NCBI RefSeq assembly: GCF_019464495.1
Contig: NZ_CP080492.1
Coordinates: 3,038,001-3,102,000, forward strand
DNA from: Leucobacter luti
Lineage (GTDB): Bacteria; Actinomycetota; Actinomycetes; Actinomycetales; Microbacteriaceae
Length of the DNA stretch: 64,000 bases
Direction of reading: 5' to 3'
The notes under the pieces were generated by a model, which searched no databases, was not told where the DNA came from, and was given only the letters and a program-made list of their open reading frames with translations. How positions within the stretch are numbered: the first letter of the stretch is position 1; each line of letters begins with the position of its first letter. This document shows, piece by piece, positions 28,682-37,659 of this stretch. Both the position numbers and the translations under genes were made by a program.

Positions 28682-29520
28682 AGCTGCTCCCTGGGGGTGG
28701 AATGGGGTGAATCAGGGGTGGGTGCTGAAGCGGTGGGGCGCTCGGCGTGCAGTGTCCGTGCCGAGCGGTACTCGCGCGCAGCGGCGACCAGGCCAGCGAA
28801 CAGGCGCCGATCCTGCGCGTTCTCCTCCGGATGCCACTGCACGGCGATCCCGAATGGAACTGATGTGAGCTCGAGTGACTGCGCGATCCCGTCTGCGGTA
28901 CGACTCGTCACCGTGAGCCCCGCCCCGAGTGCGCCGATGGCCTGGTGGTGGTAGAGATCGGCGCGCGCGGTGCGATCGTCTCCGAGCACGTCCGCGATCC
29001 GTGAGCCTGCATCCACTTCCACGTCGATCCGGTTAAATTCTCCGGCCCCGAGCTGGTAGCGGTCGTCGCCCACGACATCAGGGAGGTGCTGGATCAGGTC
29101 GCCGCCGAGTTCGACATTGAGGAGCTGCGCACCGCGGCAGATGCCCAGGAAGGGGAGTTCTGCGGCGAGCGCGGCCTCCAGCAGTGCGCTTTCAAATGCG
29201 TCGCGGTCGGCGCGTGGAGGTGCCGTGCGTTCATGCGCTTCCTGTCCGTAGCGCGCCGGGTCAATGTCGGCACCGCCGGAGAGGATGAGCCCGTCGAGCG
29301 CTGCAACGATCCCTGCCGCGATCTCGGCGTCGACGGGCTGCGGTGGGAGCACAACGGCGATCCCGCCAGCGTCGGTGACACCGTTGAGATAGACCTGTGG
29401 CAGGAACGACGCTCTCACGTCCCACACCCCGGTCTGGGCCTGTTCGAGGTAGCTGGTGATGCCGATCAGCGGTGCGCGATCGGGCACCCCGCTGCGGTGC
29501 TTAGAGGCGCTCAAAGCCAC
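28678..29520 (-). CDS. PuuD-like gamma-glutamyl hydrolase (class I glutamine amidotransferase fold)
   Basis: A 280-residue peptidase C26 family enzyme. The catalytic triad is visible: Cys in LGICRGAQLLNV, His and Glu in VQWHPEEN. An LSGGADIDPARYG segment typical of gamma-Glu-GABA hydrolases is also present. It would release glutamate and the free amino acid from the gamma-glutamyl conjugate, the last step of the cluster's pathway. It overlaps the upstream ligase gene by 20 bases and the aldehyde dehydrogenase by four. Confidence 0.88.
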   Translation of the reverse strand: MALSASKHRSGVPDRAPLIGITSYLEQAQTGVWDVRASFLPQVYLNGVTDAGGIAVVLPPQPVDAEIAAGIVAALDGLILSGGADIDPARYGQEAHERTAPPRADRDAFESALLEAALAAELPFLGICRGAQLLNVELGGDLIQHLPDVVGDDRYQLGAGEFNRIDVEVDAGSRIADVLGDDRTARADLYHHQAIGALGAGLTVTSRTADGIAQSLELTSVPFGIAVQWHPEENAQDRRLFAGLVAAAREYRSARTLHAERPTASAPTPDSPHSTPREQL

Positions 29521-30871
29521 GGACCCGTTCCCAATCTGTGACGGCGGAATCGTACGCCGCGATCTCTACTCGTGCGGCGTGCGTGTAGTGGTCTACGACG
29601 TCGTCCCCGAACACCTCGCGGGCGAGCGCTGAGTGCTCGAACAGGTCTGCCGCGTCTCGCAACGTTGCTGGCACACGCTCGATGTCGCTCGTGTAGGCGT
29701 TGCCCGAGAGCGGTTCACCGAGTTCGAGTTCGTGTTCGATGCCGTAGAGTCCGGAGGCGAGCATGCCGGCGATCGCGAGGTACTGATTCACGTCTCCTCC
29801 TGGGACGCGATTCTCGACTCGCATGCCGTGCCCTCGGCCGACGACGCGCAGGGCGCAGGTGCGGTTGTCGTGGCCCCAGGCCACTGCGGTCGGAGCGAAG
29901 CTGCCCTCGACGAAACGCTTGTACGAATTGATGTTGGGGGCGTAGAGCAGTGTGAACTCCCGCATTGCGGCGAGCTGGCCGGCGATGAAGTGGCGGAATA
30001 CGGGGGACATGCCGTCGGCGGCATCTGCATCAGCGAACACCGGGTCGCCTGCCTCGGTGCGGAGGCTTGCATGCACATGGCAGCTGTTGCCCTCCCGCTC
30101 GTTGAACTTTGCCATGAAGGTAATGCTCTTCCCGTGGGCCGCTGCGATTTCCTTTGAGCCGCTTTTGTAGATCGAGTGATTGTCGCAGGTGGCCAGCGCA
30201 TGCGCGTAGCGGAACGCGATCTCCTGCTGGCCAAAGTTGCACTCGCCCTTCACGCCCTCGCAGTACATGCCGGCATCGTCCATCGAATTGCGGATGTCGC
30301 GCAGCAGTGGCTCAAGCCGCGTTGACCCCTGGAGCGCGTAGTCGATGTTGTAATCGGAGCCGGGGGTGAGGTCTCGGTAGCCGTTCTTCCAGGCCGAACG
30401 GTAGTCGTCGTCGAAGACGAGAAACTCAAGCTCTGTGGCGGCGAGCGGGGTGAGCCCACGCTCCGCTAGGCGGTCGATCTGGCGTTTCAGAATCTCGCGC
30501 GGCGAGACAGAAATCGGGGTGTGGTCTTTCGCGGTGGTCAGATCTGCGATCACGAGGGCGGTGCCGGGGAGCCAGGGGATCCTGCGCAGCGTTGACAGAT
30601 CCGGAATCATTGCCATGTCGCCGTAGCCGCTCTCCCAGCTGGTGAGCGCGTACCCATCAACCGTGTTGACGTCGACGTCGACGGTGAGGAGATAGTTGCA
30701 GCACTCCGCTCCGTGGTCCATGGTGTCCTCAAGGAACAGGCGGGCAGCGACGCGCTTGCCCACGAGCCTGCCCTGCATATCGGTAAACGCGACGATCACG
30801 GTGTCGATCTCGCGCGAGGCGACCGCCTCGTGTAGCTCGGCTGGGGTGAGGTTTCCACTCGCGGGAATCAT
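29501..30871 (-). CDS. Glutamine synthetase-like gamma-glutamyl-(poly)amine ligase (PuuA/GlnA4 type)
   Basis: A 456-residue glutamine synthetase family ligase that couples glutamate to an amine with ATP. It retains the beta-Grasp N-terminus (VAFTDMQGRLVGKRV), LTPLAATELEFLVFDD, the metal/glutamate residues around GVKGECNFGQQEIAFRYA, and ENRVPGGDVNQYLAIAGML. It lacks the C-terminal adenylylation loop of true GlnA. By context it is the first committed step: gamma-glutamylation of ethanolamine or a polyamine after import. ATG 30871 has AAGGAG five bases upstream; the earlier ATG 30916 has no such site. Confidence 0.87.
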   Translation of the reverse strand: MIPASGNLTPAELHEAVASREIDTVIVAFTDMQGRLVGKRVAARLFLEDTMDHGAECCNYLLTVDVDVNTVDGYALTSWESGYGDMAMIPDLSTLRRIPWLPGTALVIADLTTAKDHTPISVSPREILKRQIDRLAERGLTPLAATELEFLVFDDDYRSAWKNGYRDLTPGSDYNIDYALQGSTRLEPLLRDIRNSMDDAGMYCEGVKGECNFGQQEIAFRYAHALATCDNHSIYKSGSKEIAAAHGKSITFMAKFNEREGNSCHVHASLRTEAGDPVFADADAADGMSPVFRHFIAGQLAAMREFTLLYAPNINSYKRFVEGSFAPTAVAWGHDNRTCALRVVGRGHGMRVENRVPGGDVNQYLAIAGMLASGLYGIEHELELGEPLSGNAYTSDIERVPATLRDAADLFEHSALAREVFGDDVVDHYTHAARVEIAAYDSAVTDWERVRGFERL

Positions 30872-30938
30872 CTGTTCTCCTTGCGGCTCATCGTTGAGTT
30901 CTGGGGCTGGTGGCATCCAGTATTGCGGTAACCACGAG

Positions 30939-30964
30939 TTAATGGTCTGCGCTTAGGCCATTAA
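30939..30964. promoter_or_regulatory. Putative operator between the ligase operon and the divergent permease
   Basis: Perfect 7-base arms TTAATGG (30939-30945) and CCATTAA (30958-30964), 8 of 9 if extended inwards, separated by 12 bases, in an otherwise GC-rich gap of 313 bases between divergent genes. The position suits a shared operator for the FadR-type regulator of the cluster. A smaller GGTAACC palindrome lies at about 30927-30933. No other gene is seen in this gap. Confidence 0.5.
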
Positions 30965-31077
30965 AGCATGGTGTTCGGGTGAGAAAGCAAGCCGTGTCGT
31001 GAAATTCGCCCCTGCATTCGCCTCTGATGCGCGGGCTCGCGTGCCTTGTGGGTCGGGAATCTTTTTATTAAAGGTGG

Positions 31078-31105
31078 TTGAAAACTACCAATGGCTGGGT
31101 ATAGT
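31078..31105 (+). promoter_or_regulatory. Sigma-70-type promoter of the ethanolamine-type permease
   Basis: TTGAAA (31078-31083), 16 bases, TATAGT (31100-31105), with an AT-rich stretch just upstream. This is one of the few consensus-like promoters in the window. It leaves a leader of about 72 bases before the ATG at 31185. Confidence 0.6.
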
Positions 31106-31184
31106 CAAGCGTGTCATCCCAACATCGCGCGACGGCTGCACCGCTGCAGTCTGCATCGCTCACAACGTAGTGAAAGGGGTCACG

Positions 31185-32729
31185 ATGGCCAAAGACACAC
31201 TGAAAGTCTCGGGCGTGACATACACGACCGCAGAATCCGGGTATTTCGAGAAACGTAAACTCAAGCGCGCAGCAGGCGTCTGGGGGCTGTGGGGGCTCGC
31301 AGTCGGCGCGGTCATCTCGGGAGACTTCTCCGGCTGGAACTTCGGCATCGACGCCGCGGGCTTCGGCGGCATGCTCATCGCGTTCGCCGTGCTCATTGTC
31401 ATGTACTACGGCCTGATCTTCTCAATTGGCGAAATGGCTGCGGCAATGCCGCACACCGGCGGTGCGTACTCATTCGGTCGCGCAGCCATGGGGCCGTGGG
31501 GAGGGTTCGTGACCGGCCTCGCTGAGACGGTCGAGTACGTCGCCACCACTGCAGTGATCGTCTTTTTCGCCGCATCGTACGCCAACGGCATTACCACCGA
31601 GTTGCTCGGGCTCTCGCTCCCGTCCTGGGTGTGGTGGGTGATCTTGTACGCCCTGTTTATCGCACTGAACACGGCGGGCGCCGCGATCTCCTTCCGGTTC
31701 GCGATCATCGTCTCCGTGATCTCGATCGCGATTATCCTGCTGTTCTCTGCGATGGCGATCTTCAGTGGCGCCTTCAGCTGGGACGCACTGTGGAACATTC
31801 AGCCCGACACCGGGCAGAGCGTGTTCCTGCCGCACGGCGTGCTGCCCATCCTGTTCGCCATGCCGTTCGCCATGTGGTTCTTCCTCGGTATCGAAGAACT
31901 CCCGCTCGCGGCCGAAGAATCACACAACCCGGTCCGCGACATCCCGCGCGCTGGCCTCTGGGCCCGTGGCACTCTGATCGTCACCGGTCTCCTCGTGCTC
32001 TTCCTCAACACCGGCGTGCTGGGGGCTGAAGAAATGGGCACCGCTGGTGAGCCACTGCTCGACGGCTTCCGCGTCATCGTCGGTGACCAGCTGGCCGCCG
32101 TGCTCGCTCTATTCGCCATCATCGGACTGTTCGCTTCGCTGCAGGGAATCATGTTCGCGTACGGGCGGAACATGTATTCGCTCTCGCGTGCCGGGTACTA
32201 CCCGAAGTTCCTCTCGCTCACTGGCAAGCGGCAAACGCCGTGGGTCGCGCTGCTCGCCGGTGCACTCATCGGTTTCGTCGCGCTCGTGATCGTTGACCTC
32301 GCCGGTGGTGCAGACGGTGTCGCGGGTGCAATCGTGCTGAACATCGCGGTCTGGGGTGCAGTGCTCGCGTACTTCATGCAGATGGTGTCGTTCCTGATCC
32401 TGCGCAAAAAGTACCCGAATGCCAAGCGGCCGTACAAGAGCCCGTGGGGCGTTTTCGGTGCCTGGTCCGCTGCCGTGATCGCGGCGCTGATCTTTGTCGG
32501 ATTCCTGCTGAACGAGACGTTCCAGCCGGCGATTATCGCGATCGTGGTGGTCTACGTGATCGCGCTAGCCGTGTTCGGCCTGTACGGGCGCCACCATCTC
32601 GTCCTCTCGCCGGAGGAGGAGTACGCGGTGTCGGGCGGTTTGCACGGAGACCCGCAGAGCGAAGGCTACGGTGGCGACGTTGAAGAAGAGCTCCTCGCTC
32701 TCGACGGCAAGGACACCGAGCCGAAGTAA
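31185..32729 (+). CDS. Ethanolamine permease-type amino acid/amine transporter (APC superfamily)
   Basis: A 514-residue APC-superfamily permease with about twelve helices. The N-terminal GAVISGDFSGWNFGIDAAGFGG and MPHTGGAYSFGRAAMGPWGGF are characteristic of ethanolamine permeases, and FLGIEELPLAAEESHNP is the conserved cytoplasmic loop. The C-terminal tail is acidic and cytoplasmic. AAAGGGG five bases before ATG 31185 fixes the start. It is divergent from the gamma-glutamylation operon and presumably supplies its substrate. It is followed by a strong terminator and then the glycine riboswitch. Confidence 0.85.
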   Translation: MAKDTLKVSGVTYTTAESGYFEKRKLKRAAGVWGLWGLAVGAVISGDFSGWNFGIDAAGFGGMLIAFAVLIVMYYGLIFSIGEMAAAMPHTGGAYSFGRAAMGPWGGFVTGLAETVEYVATTAVIVFFAASYANGITTELLGLSLPSWVWWVILYALFIALNTAGAAISFRFAIIVSVISIAIILLFSAMAIFSGAFSWDALWNIQPDTGQSVFLPHGVLPILFAMPFAMWFFLGIEELPLAAEESHNPVRDIPRAGLWARGTLIVTGLLVLFLNTGVLGAEEMGTAGEPLLDGFRVIVGDQLAAVLALFAIIGLFASLQGIMFAYGRNMYSLSRAGYYPKFLSLTGKRQTPWVALLAGALIGFVALVIVDLAGGADGVAGAIVLNIAVWGAVLAYFMQMVSFLILRKKYPNAKRPYKSPWGVFGAWSAAVIAALIFVGFLLNETFQPAIIAIVVVYVIALAVFGLYGRHHLVLSPEEEYAVSGGLHGDPQSEGYGGDVEEELLALDGKDTEPK

Positions 32730-32756
32730 CGGGCTCGGGATGATCCCGGGGTCCGA

Positions 32757-32789
32757 GATGGCTGCTTCGCGTGCACCGAAGCAGCCATC
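32757..32789 (+). terminator. Hairpin terminator after the permease
   Basis: Perfect 13-base arms GATGGCTGCTTCG (32757-32769) and CGAAGCAGCCATC (32777-32789) around a 7-base loop, separating the permease from the glycine riboswitch. Confidence 0.8.
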
Positions 32790-32939
32790 TGCGATCCTCG
32801 CGAGCGGGGTGAGAGACCCGATCGTGCCCTGCGCGGACGAGCGCGGCCACTGAGGCCGAGATGTGCGGGAGAAGCTTCATCGCCCGAGCACAGAGTGCTA
32901 GGGTGGGCACTACTCATGAATATCGGCCATTAAGTTGTG

Positions 32940-33142
32940 GCGGGAGAGTCTGGGAACCGCGTGCGGGGTCCCAGCGCCGTAGGAGCAATTCCTCCCCGGG
33001 AATCTCTCAGGCCCCCGTACCGTCGCAGCGTGGCAACTCTGGAAAGCAGCTGGTCCACCCGGCTCACCGACGGTGCAAGGGCGCCCCGATTCATCTCGGC
33101 GCGTCTGAATCTCTCAGGTTCCGTAACAGAGCGGGGAGGATC
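32940..33142 (+). promoter_or_regulatory. Tandem glycine riboswitch upstream of gcvP
   Basis: Two glycine aptamers in series. Aptamer 1 (about 32940-33048) shows GGGAGAG, AGCGCCGTAGGAGCAA, CCCCGGGAATCTCTCAGG and GGCAACTCTGGAAAG. Aptamer 2 (about 33050-33140) shows CACCGACGGTGCAAG, CTGAATCTCTCAGG and TTCCGTAACAGAGCGGGG. GAGGATC at 33136-33142, at the end of aptamer 2, can pair with GATCCTC at 33179-33185, which lies between the GGAG ribosome binding site and the TTG start of gcvP. This suggests translational control, with glycine switching the operon on as in other gcv riboswitches. Confidence 0.93.
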
Positions 33143-33185
33143 CCATTTCGGGCGCTTCGGCGACCGCTCACCAACGGAGATCCTC

Positions 33186-36029
33186 TTGAGCTTGCAGCCA
33201 TACGCATTCGCCGACCGCCACATTGGCGTGACCACCCCAGCCGACATCGCCACGATGCTGGACGAACTCGGCTACGACACCATTGACGACCTGGTCGACA
33301 CAGCCGTTCCTGCGTCGATTCGCAAGGCCGGCCCGCTCGACCTGCCAGCGGCACGCAGTGAAGAGGAGATCCTCGCAGACCTCCGCGCGCTCGCTGCCAA
33401 GAACGTCGTGAAGACCCAGATGATCGGTCAGGGCTTTGCCGACACCCACACCCCACCGGTGATCCGGCGCAACGTGCTTGAGAGCCCGGCCTGGTACACG
33501 GCGTACACGCCCTACCAGCCAGAGATCTCGCAGGGCAGGCTCGAAGCGCTGCTCAACTTCCAAACGATGGTCGCCGACCTCACTGGCCTGCAGATCGCGA
33601 ACGCCTCGATGCTCGACGAATCGTCCGCCGCGGCCGAGGCCGTGCTGCTGATGCGCCGCGCTGGCAAAGCGCCAGCGTCCGCGCGCGTCGTGGTCGACGC
33701 CAATGTGTTCCCGCAGACGATCGCGGTGATCCGCGGCCGGGCGGAGGCGCTCGACTTCGACGTGGAGATCGCAGATCTGACGCAGGGGCTCCCTGAGGGC
33801 GAGCTGTTTGGCGTCGTGCTGCAGCAGCCGGGCAACGACGGCACGATCCGCGAGCAGTCCGCGCTGATCGCCGCGGCCCACGAGCGCGGCGCGATGGTCA
33901 CCGTGATCGCCGATCTGCTCTCGCTGACGCTCATCACCCCGCCAGGCGAGCAGGGCGCTGATGTGGCCGTGGGGAACACCCAGCGCTTCGGCGTCCCGCT
34001 GTTCTTCGGCGGCCCGCACGCCGCGTACCTCGCGATCCGCACCGGCTTGGAGCGAGCGCTGCCTGGCCGGCTCGTTGGCGTCTCCCGCGACTCGGCAGGC
34101 GATCCCGCCTACCGCCTCACCCTGCAGACCCGTGAACAGCACATCCGCCGAGAGAAGGCAACGAGCAACATCTGTACCGCGCAGGCACTGCTCGCGATCA
34201 CCGCTTCGATGTACGCCGTCTACCACGGCCCAGCAGGACTCACCGCCATCGCTGAGCGCACGCACGCGCACGCCCGCACCATTGCAGCATCGCTCGCTGC
34301 GGCCGGGATTCAACTCGCAGGCGAATCGTTCTTCGACACCGTTGTCGCCACGGTGCCCGGCCGTGCCGACGCAGTGATCGCGGCGGCGTGCGATGCCGGT
34401 ATCAACCTGCGCAGGATTGACGCCGACACTGTCGGTGTCTCGACCTCTGAAACCACTACTGCGGAGCACGTTGCCGCCGTGGTTGCATCCTTCGGTGCAG
34501 AGCTGGCACCTGCGGCGGCTCCGGGGGATCCGGGCTTCGACGCGGCGCTTCGCCGCAGCAGCGAGTTCATGTCCCACCCGATCTTCAATTCGATGCGCTC
34601 TGAGACGCAGATGATGCGCTACCTCCGTCGCCTTGCGGATCGCGATCTTGCCCTTGACCGCACCATGATCCCGCTCGGATCATGCACGATGAAGCTGAAC
34701 TCCACTGCCGAAATGGAGTCCATCTCCTGGCCGGAATTTGCAGGGATTCACCCCTACGTCCCGGAGGATCAGAGTCGAGGCTGGCGTGAACTGATCGCCG
34801 ACCTTGAGCGCAGGCTCGTCGAGATTACGGGCTACGCGGGGATCTCGCTGCAGCCCAACTCCGGGGCGCAGGGCGAGTACGCCGGTCTGCTCGCGATCCG
34901 CGGCTACCACCGGGCAAACGGGAACGAGTCGCGCACGGTGTGCCTCATCCCGGCATCGGCGCACGGCACGAACGCCGCATCGGCCGTGCTCGCAGGCATG
35001 CGCGTCGTCGTCGTGCAGAACACGGCTACTGGCACGATCGACCTCGACGATCTCCGAGCGAAGATTGACGCGAATCGCGCCGAGCTCGCCGCGATCATGA
35101 TCACGTACCCCTCGACGTACGGGGTCTATGACGCTGACGTACGCGAGGTGTGCGATCTCGTCCACGAGGCAGGCGGCCAGGTATACATCGACGGCGCGAA
35201 TATGAACGCGCTTGTTGGGCTCGCGCAGCCCGGCCAGTTCGGCGGCGACGTGTCCCACCTCAACCTGCACAAGACCTTCGCCATCCCGCACGGCGGCGGT
35301 GGCCCCGGCGTAGGTCCCATCGGCGTTGCCGAACACCTGCTGCCGTACGTGCCGAACGACCCGACCGGCACATATTCAGTGAGCGCGGGAATCCCCGTCG
35401 TCGCCACCTTGTTTGGCTCGGCCGGTGTGCTCCCGATCTCATATGCCTATATCGCCATGATGGGGGGCGAAGGACTCACCCGCGCGACGAAGACCGCGTT
35501 GCTGAGCGCGAACTACATCGCCGCGCGGCTCACGGAGCACTTCCCGGTGCTGTTCACCGGCGCTTCCGGTCTCGTCGCCCACGAGTGCATCCTTGACCTG
35601 CGTGAGCTCACGGCACAGTCCGGTGTCACCGCGGAAGACGTGGCAAAGCGGCTGATCGATTTCGGCTTCCACGCGCCAACGCTCGCGTTCCCGGTCGCGG
35701 GCACGCTGATGGTCGAGCCGACCGAGTCGGAAGACCTGGGCGAGATCGAGCGCTTCATCTCGGCGATGGTCACGATTCGCAGTGAGATCGACGCAATCAT
35801 CGCTGAGCGGATCGCCCTGGAGGAATCCCCACTGCGCAACGCACCCCACACGGCCAGCGCCGTGGTGAGCACCGACTGGGATCGTGCCTACACCCGCGAA
35901 GAAGCCGCATATCCCGTGCACACGCTGCGCCAAGACAAGTACTTCCCGCCGGTTGGCCGGATCGATGGGGCCTTCGGGGATCGCAACCTCGTGTGCTCCT
36001 GCCCCGCTCCCGAAGCATTCGAGAACTGA
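33186..36029 (+). CDS. gcvP: GcvP, glycine dehydrogenase (aminomethyl-transferring), P protein
   Basis: A 947-residue PLP-dependent P protein of the glycine cleavage system that decarboxylates glycine and passes the aminomethyl group to lipoyl-GcvH. The N-terminal and C-terminal halves are both complete ([41 protein letters not shown]; the PLP lysine in [17 protein letters not shown]). TTG 33186 is chosen: GGAG lies six bases upstream and it gives the family start [14 protein letters not shown]. Any longer start would translate the riboswitch. It is the first gene of the gcvPTH-glyA-sdaA operon. Confidence 0.96.
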   Translation: MSLQPYAFADRHIGVTTPADIATMLDELGYDTIDDLVDTAVPASIRKAGPLDLPAARSEEEILADLRALAAKNVVKTQMIGQGFADTHTPPVIRRNVLESPAWYTAYTPYQPEISQGRLEALLNFQTMVADLTGLQIANASMLDESSAAAEAVLLMRRAGKAPASARVVVDANVFPQTIAVIRGRAEALDFDVEIADLTQGLPEGELFGVVLQQPGNDGTIREQSALIAAAHERGAMVTVIADLLSLTLITPPGEQGADVAVGNTQRFGVPLFFGGPHAAYLAIRTGLERALPGRLVGVSRDSAGDPAYRLTLQTREQHIRREKATSNICTAQALLAITASMYAVYHGPAGLTAIAERTHAHARTIAASLAAAGIQLAGESFFDTVVATVPGRADAVIAAACDAGINLRRIDADTVGVSTSETTTAEHVAAVVASFGAELAPAAAPGDPGFDAALRRSSEFMSHPIFNSMRSETQMMRYLRRLADRDLALDRTMIPLGSCTMKLNSTAEMESISWPEFAGIHPYVPEDQSRGWRELIADLERRLVEITGYAGISLQPNSGAQGEYAGLLAIRGYHRANGNESRTVCLIPASAHGTNAASAVLAGMRVVVVQNTATGTIDLDDLRAKIDANRAELAAIMITYPSTYGVYDADVREVCDLVHEAGGQVYIDGANMNALVGLAQPGQFGGDVSHLNLHKTFAIPHGGGGPGVGPIGVAEHLLPYVPNDPTGTYSVSAGIPVVATLFGSAGVLPISYAYIAMMGGEGLTRATKTALLSANYIAARLTEHFPVLFTGASGLVAHECILDLRELTAQSGVTAEDVAKRLIDFGFHAPTLAFPVAGTLMVEPTESEDLGEIERFISAMVTIRSEIDAIIAERIALEESPLRNAPHTASAVVSTDWDRAYTREEAAYPVHTLRQDKYFPPVGRIDGAFGDRNLVCSCPAPEAFEN

Positions 36030-36041
36030 GGATCACCCATC

Positions 36042-37177
36042 ATGAGTACTGCATCAGACACATCGACAACACCGCCGGCGCACACCGCTCTGTATCCCGA
36101 ACACGCGGCGCTCGGTGCCTCGTTCACCGACTTCGGCGGCTGGGATATGCCGCTGAAGTACGGCTCTGAGCTCGCCGAGCACCGTGCGGTGCGGGAGGCA
36201 GCGGGACTGTTTGACCTCTCGCACATGGGGGAGATCCGGGTCACCGGCCCAGACGCCGGAGCATTCCTCAACACCGCGCTCGTCGGCAACCTCGCAGTGA
36301 TCGCGATTGGACGGGCGAAGTACTCGCTCATCTGCGATACCGACGGTGGGATCATCGACGATCTGATCACCTACCGGCTCGGTGACGAGGAGTACCTGGT
36401 CGTGCCGAACGCCGGGAACGCCGCAGCTGTGGCCGCGGCCTGTGCTGAGCGGGCAGCAGGCTTTGACGTTACCGTGCGGGATGAGTCCGCTGACACGAGT
36501 CTGATCGCGGTGCAGGGACCAGCGGCAGTCGCGATCCTGCACGCTCTCCTCCCGGAAGCACAGCGTGCGATCGTCACCGAGATGAAGTACTACTCGGCTG
36601 CGCCCGTGACGGTGGCCGGTCTCGATGTGCTGCTCGCTCGCACCGGCTACACCGGCGAAGACGGCTTCGAACTCTATCTGCCGAACGCGCAGGCCGCCGA
36701 GCTCTGGCGCGCGCTGCGTGCAGCAGGTGAGCCGTTCGGCCTGATCCCGGCGGGGCTCGCCGCTCGCGACTCGTTGCGGCTGGAAGCGGGAATGCCGCTC
36801 TACGGGAACGAGCTTGGGCGCGACATCACTCCGTTCGAGGCCGGCCTCGGGCCAGTGGTCTCCTTCAAGAAGGAGGAACGCTTCATCGGACGGGACGCAC
36901 TCGAGCGCGCCGCGAAGTGACTCCCACCCGTGTACTCGTCGGGCTCCAGGGCGCCGGGCGTCGTGCCGGCCGCGCAGGCTACCCAGTGCTCGCGAATGGC
37001 CTGCAGATCGGCGAGGTCACCAGCGGACAGCCCTCGCCGACGCTGGGATACCCGATCGCGCTCGCCTCGATTGATCCAGCCCACTCAGCTGTCGGCACTG
37101 AGCTCACCGTCGACCTCCGCGGCAAGCCAGAGCCGTTCACCGTCGTGGCGCTTCCGTTCTACCGCCGCGAGCACTAG
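36042..37177 (+). pseudogene. gcvT: gcvT, aminomethyltransferase (T protein), split by a frameshift
   Basis: The T protein takes the aminomethyl group from lipoyl-GcvH, gives methylene-tetrahydrofolate and releases ammonia. Part 1 (36042-36920, 292 residues) has FTDFGGWDMPLKYGSE, LSHMGEIRVTGPDA and ARTGYTGEDGFELYLP. Part 2 (36917-37177, 86 residues) is the C-terminal barrel (RVLVGLQGAGRRAGRAGYPV). One missing base near 36911-36917 would restore a normal 378-residue protein. As given, the stop and a possible restart overlap as GTGA, the same junction used by gcvH-glyA downstream, so translation as two chains is conceivable. An assembly error is the simpler reading. Confidence 0.85.
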
Positions 37178-37229
37178 CGGGTCCCACTCTCAGCCTCCGT
37201 GGCAGGGACTCGCGCGTTCGCACCTTCAT

Positions 37230-37267
37230 CTCACCCACGCTTCACCTCACCCACGCTTCACCTCACA
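37230..37267 (+). repeat. 16-base tandem repeat upstream of gcvH
   Basis: CTCACCCACGCTTCAC at 37230-37245 is repeated exactly at 37246-37261, followed by a partial third copy (CTCACA). It lies in the gap between gcvT and gcvH, ending 14 bases before the gcvH start and just before its AAGGA site. Confidence 0.85.
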
Positions 37268-37281
37268 CTAAGGAACACATC

Positions 37282-37659
37282 ATGAGCAAGGTTCAGACCG
37301 GTCTGCAGTACTCCGCCGAGCATGAGTGGATCACGGACGAGTCGCCCGCCACGGTCGGCGTCAGCCAGGTTGCAGCCGACGCGCTCGGCGAAGTCGTCTA
37401 CGTCGACCTGCCAAAGGTCGGAGCAACGCTCACAGCTGGCGCTGAGTGCGGCGAAATCGAGTCGACGAAGTCAGTCTCAGAGCTGTACTCGCCCGTCTCG
37501 GGCGAGGTCGTCGAAATCAACCAGGCCGTCATTGACGATCCCAGCCTCGTGAACTCGGATCCCTACGGTGCCGCCTGGCTGTTCAAGGTCGCTGTCACCG
37601 AGTTCGGCCCGCTGCTCAGCGCTGAGCAGTACGCCGCAGACAACGGGGCAGAGTTGTGA
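37282..37659 (+). CDS. gcvH: GcvH, glycine cleavage system H protein
   Basis: A 125-residue lipoyl carrier protein of the glycine cleavage system. The lipoylated lysine is in [13 protein letters not shown] (about Lys64), with the family segments [19 protein letters not shown] and [18 protein letters not shown] seven bases upstream fixes the start. Its stop overlaps the glyA start as GTGA. Confidence 0.96.
   Translation: MSKVQTGLQYSAEHEWITDESPATVGVSQVAADALGEVVYVDLPKVGATLTAGAECGEIESTKSVSELYSPVSGEVVEINQAVIDDPSLVNSDPYGAAWLFKVAVTEFGPLLSAEQYAADNGAEL

Noticed and set aside
25612..32729. A classical putrescine (Puu) utilisation cluster
   Set aside because: The flavin amine oxidase PuuB is missing, an SDR is present instead, and the permease resembles ethanolamine rather than putrescine transporters. 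Putrescine use is not excluded but is the weaker fit.
30956..32932. Shared GGCCATTAA sequence before the permease and before the riboswitch, suggesting a common operator
   Set aside because: A single 9-base match is expected by chance in a region of this size, and the second copy lacks the opposite arm.
32937..33185. An N-terminal extension of GcvP by about 80 residues
   Set aside because: The bases are the tandem glycine riboswitch; the family N-terminus and a GGAG site place the start at TTG 33186.
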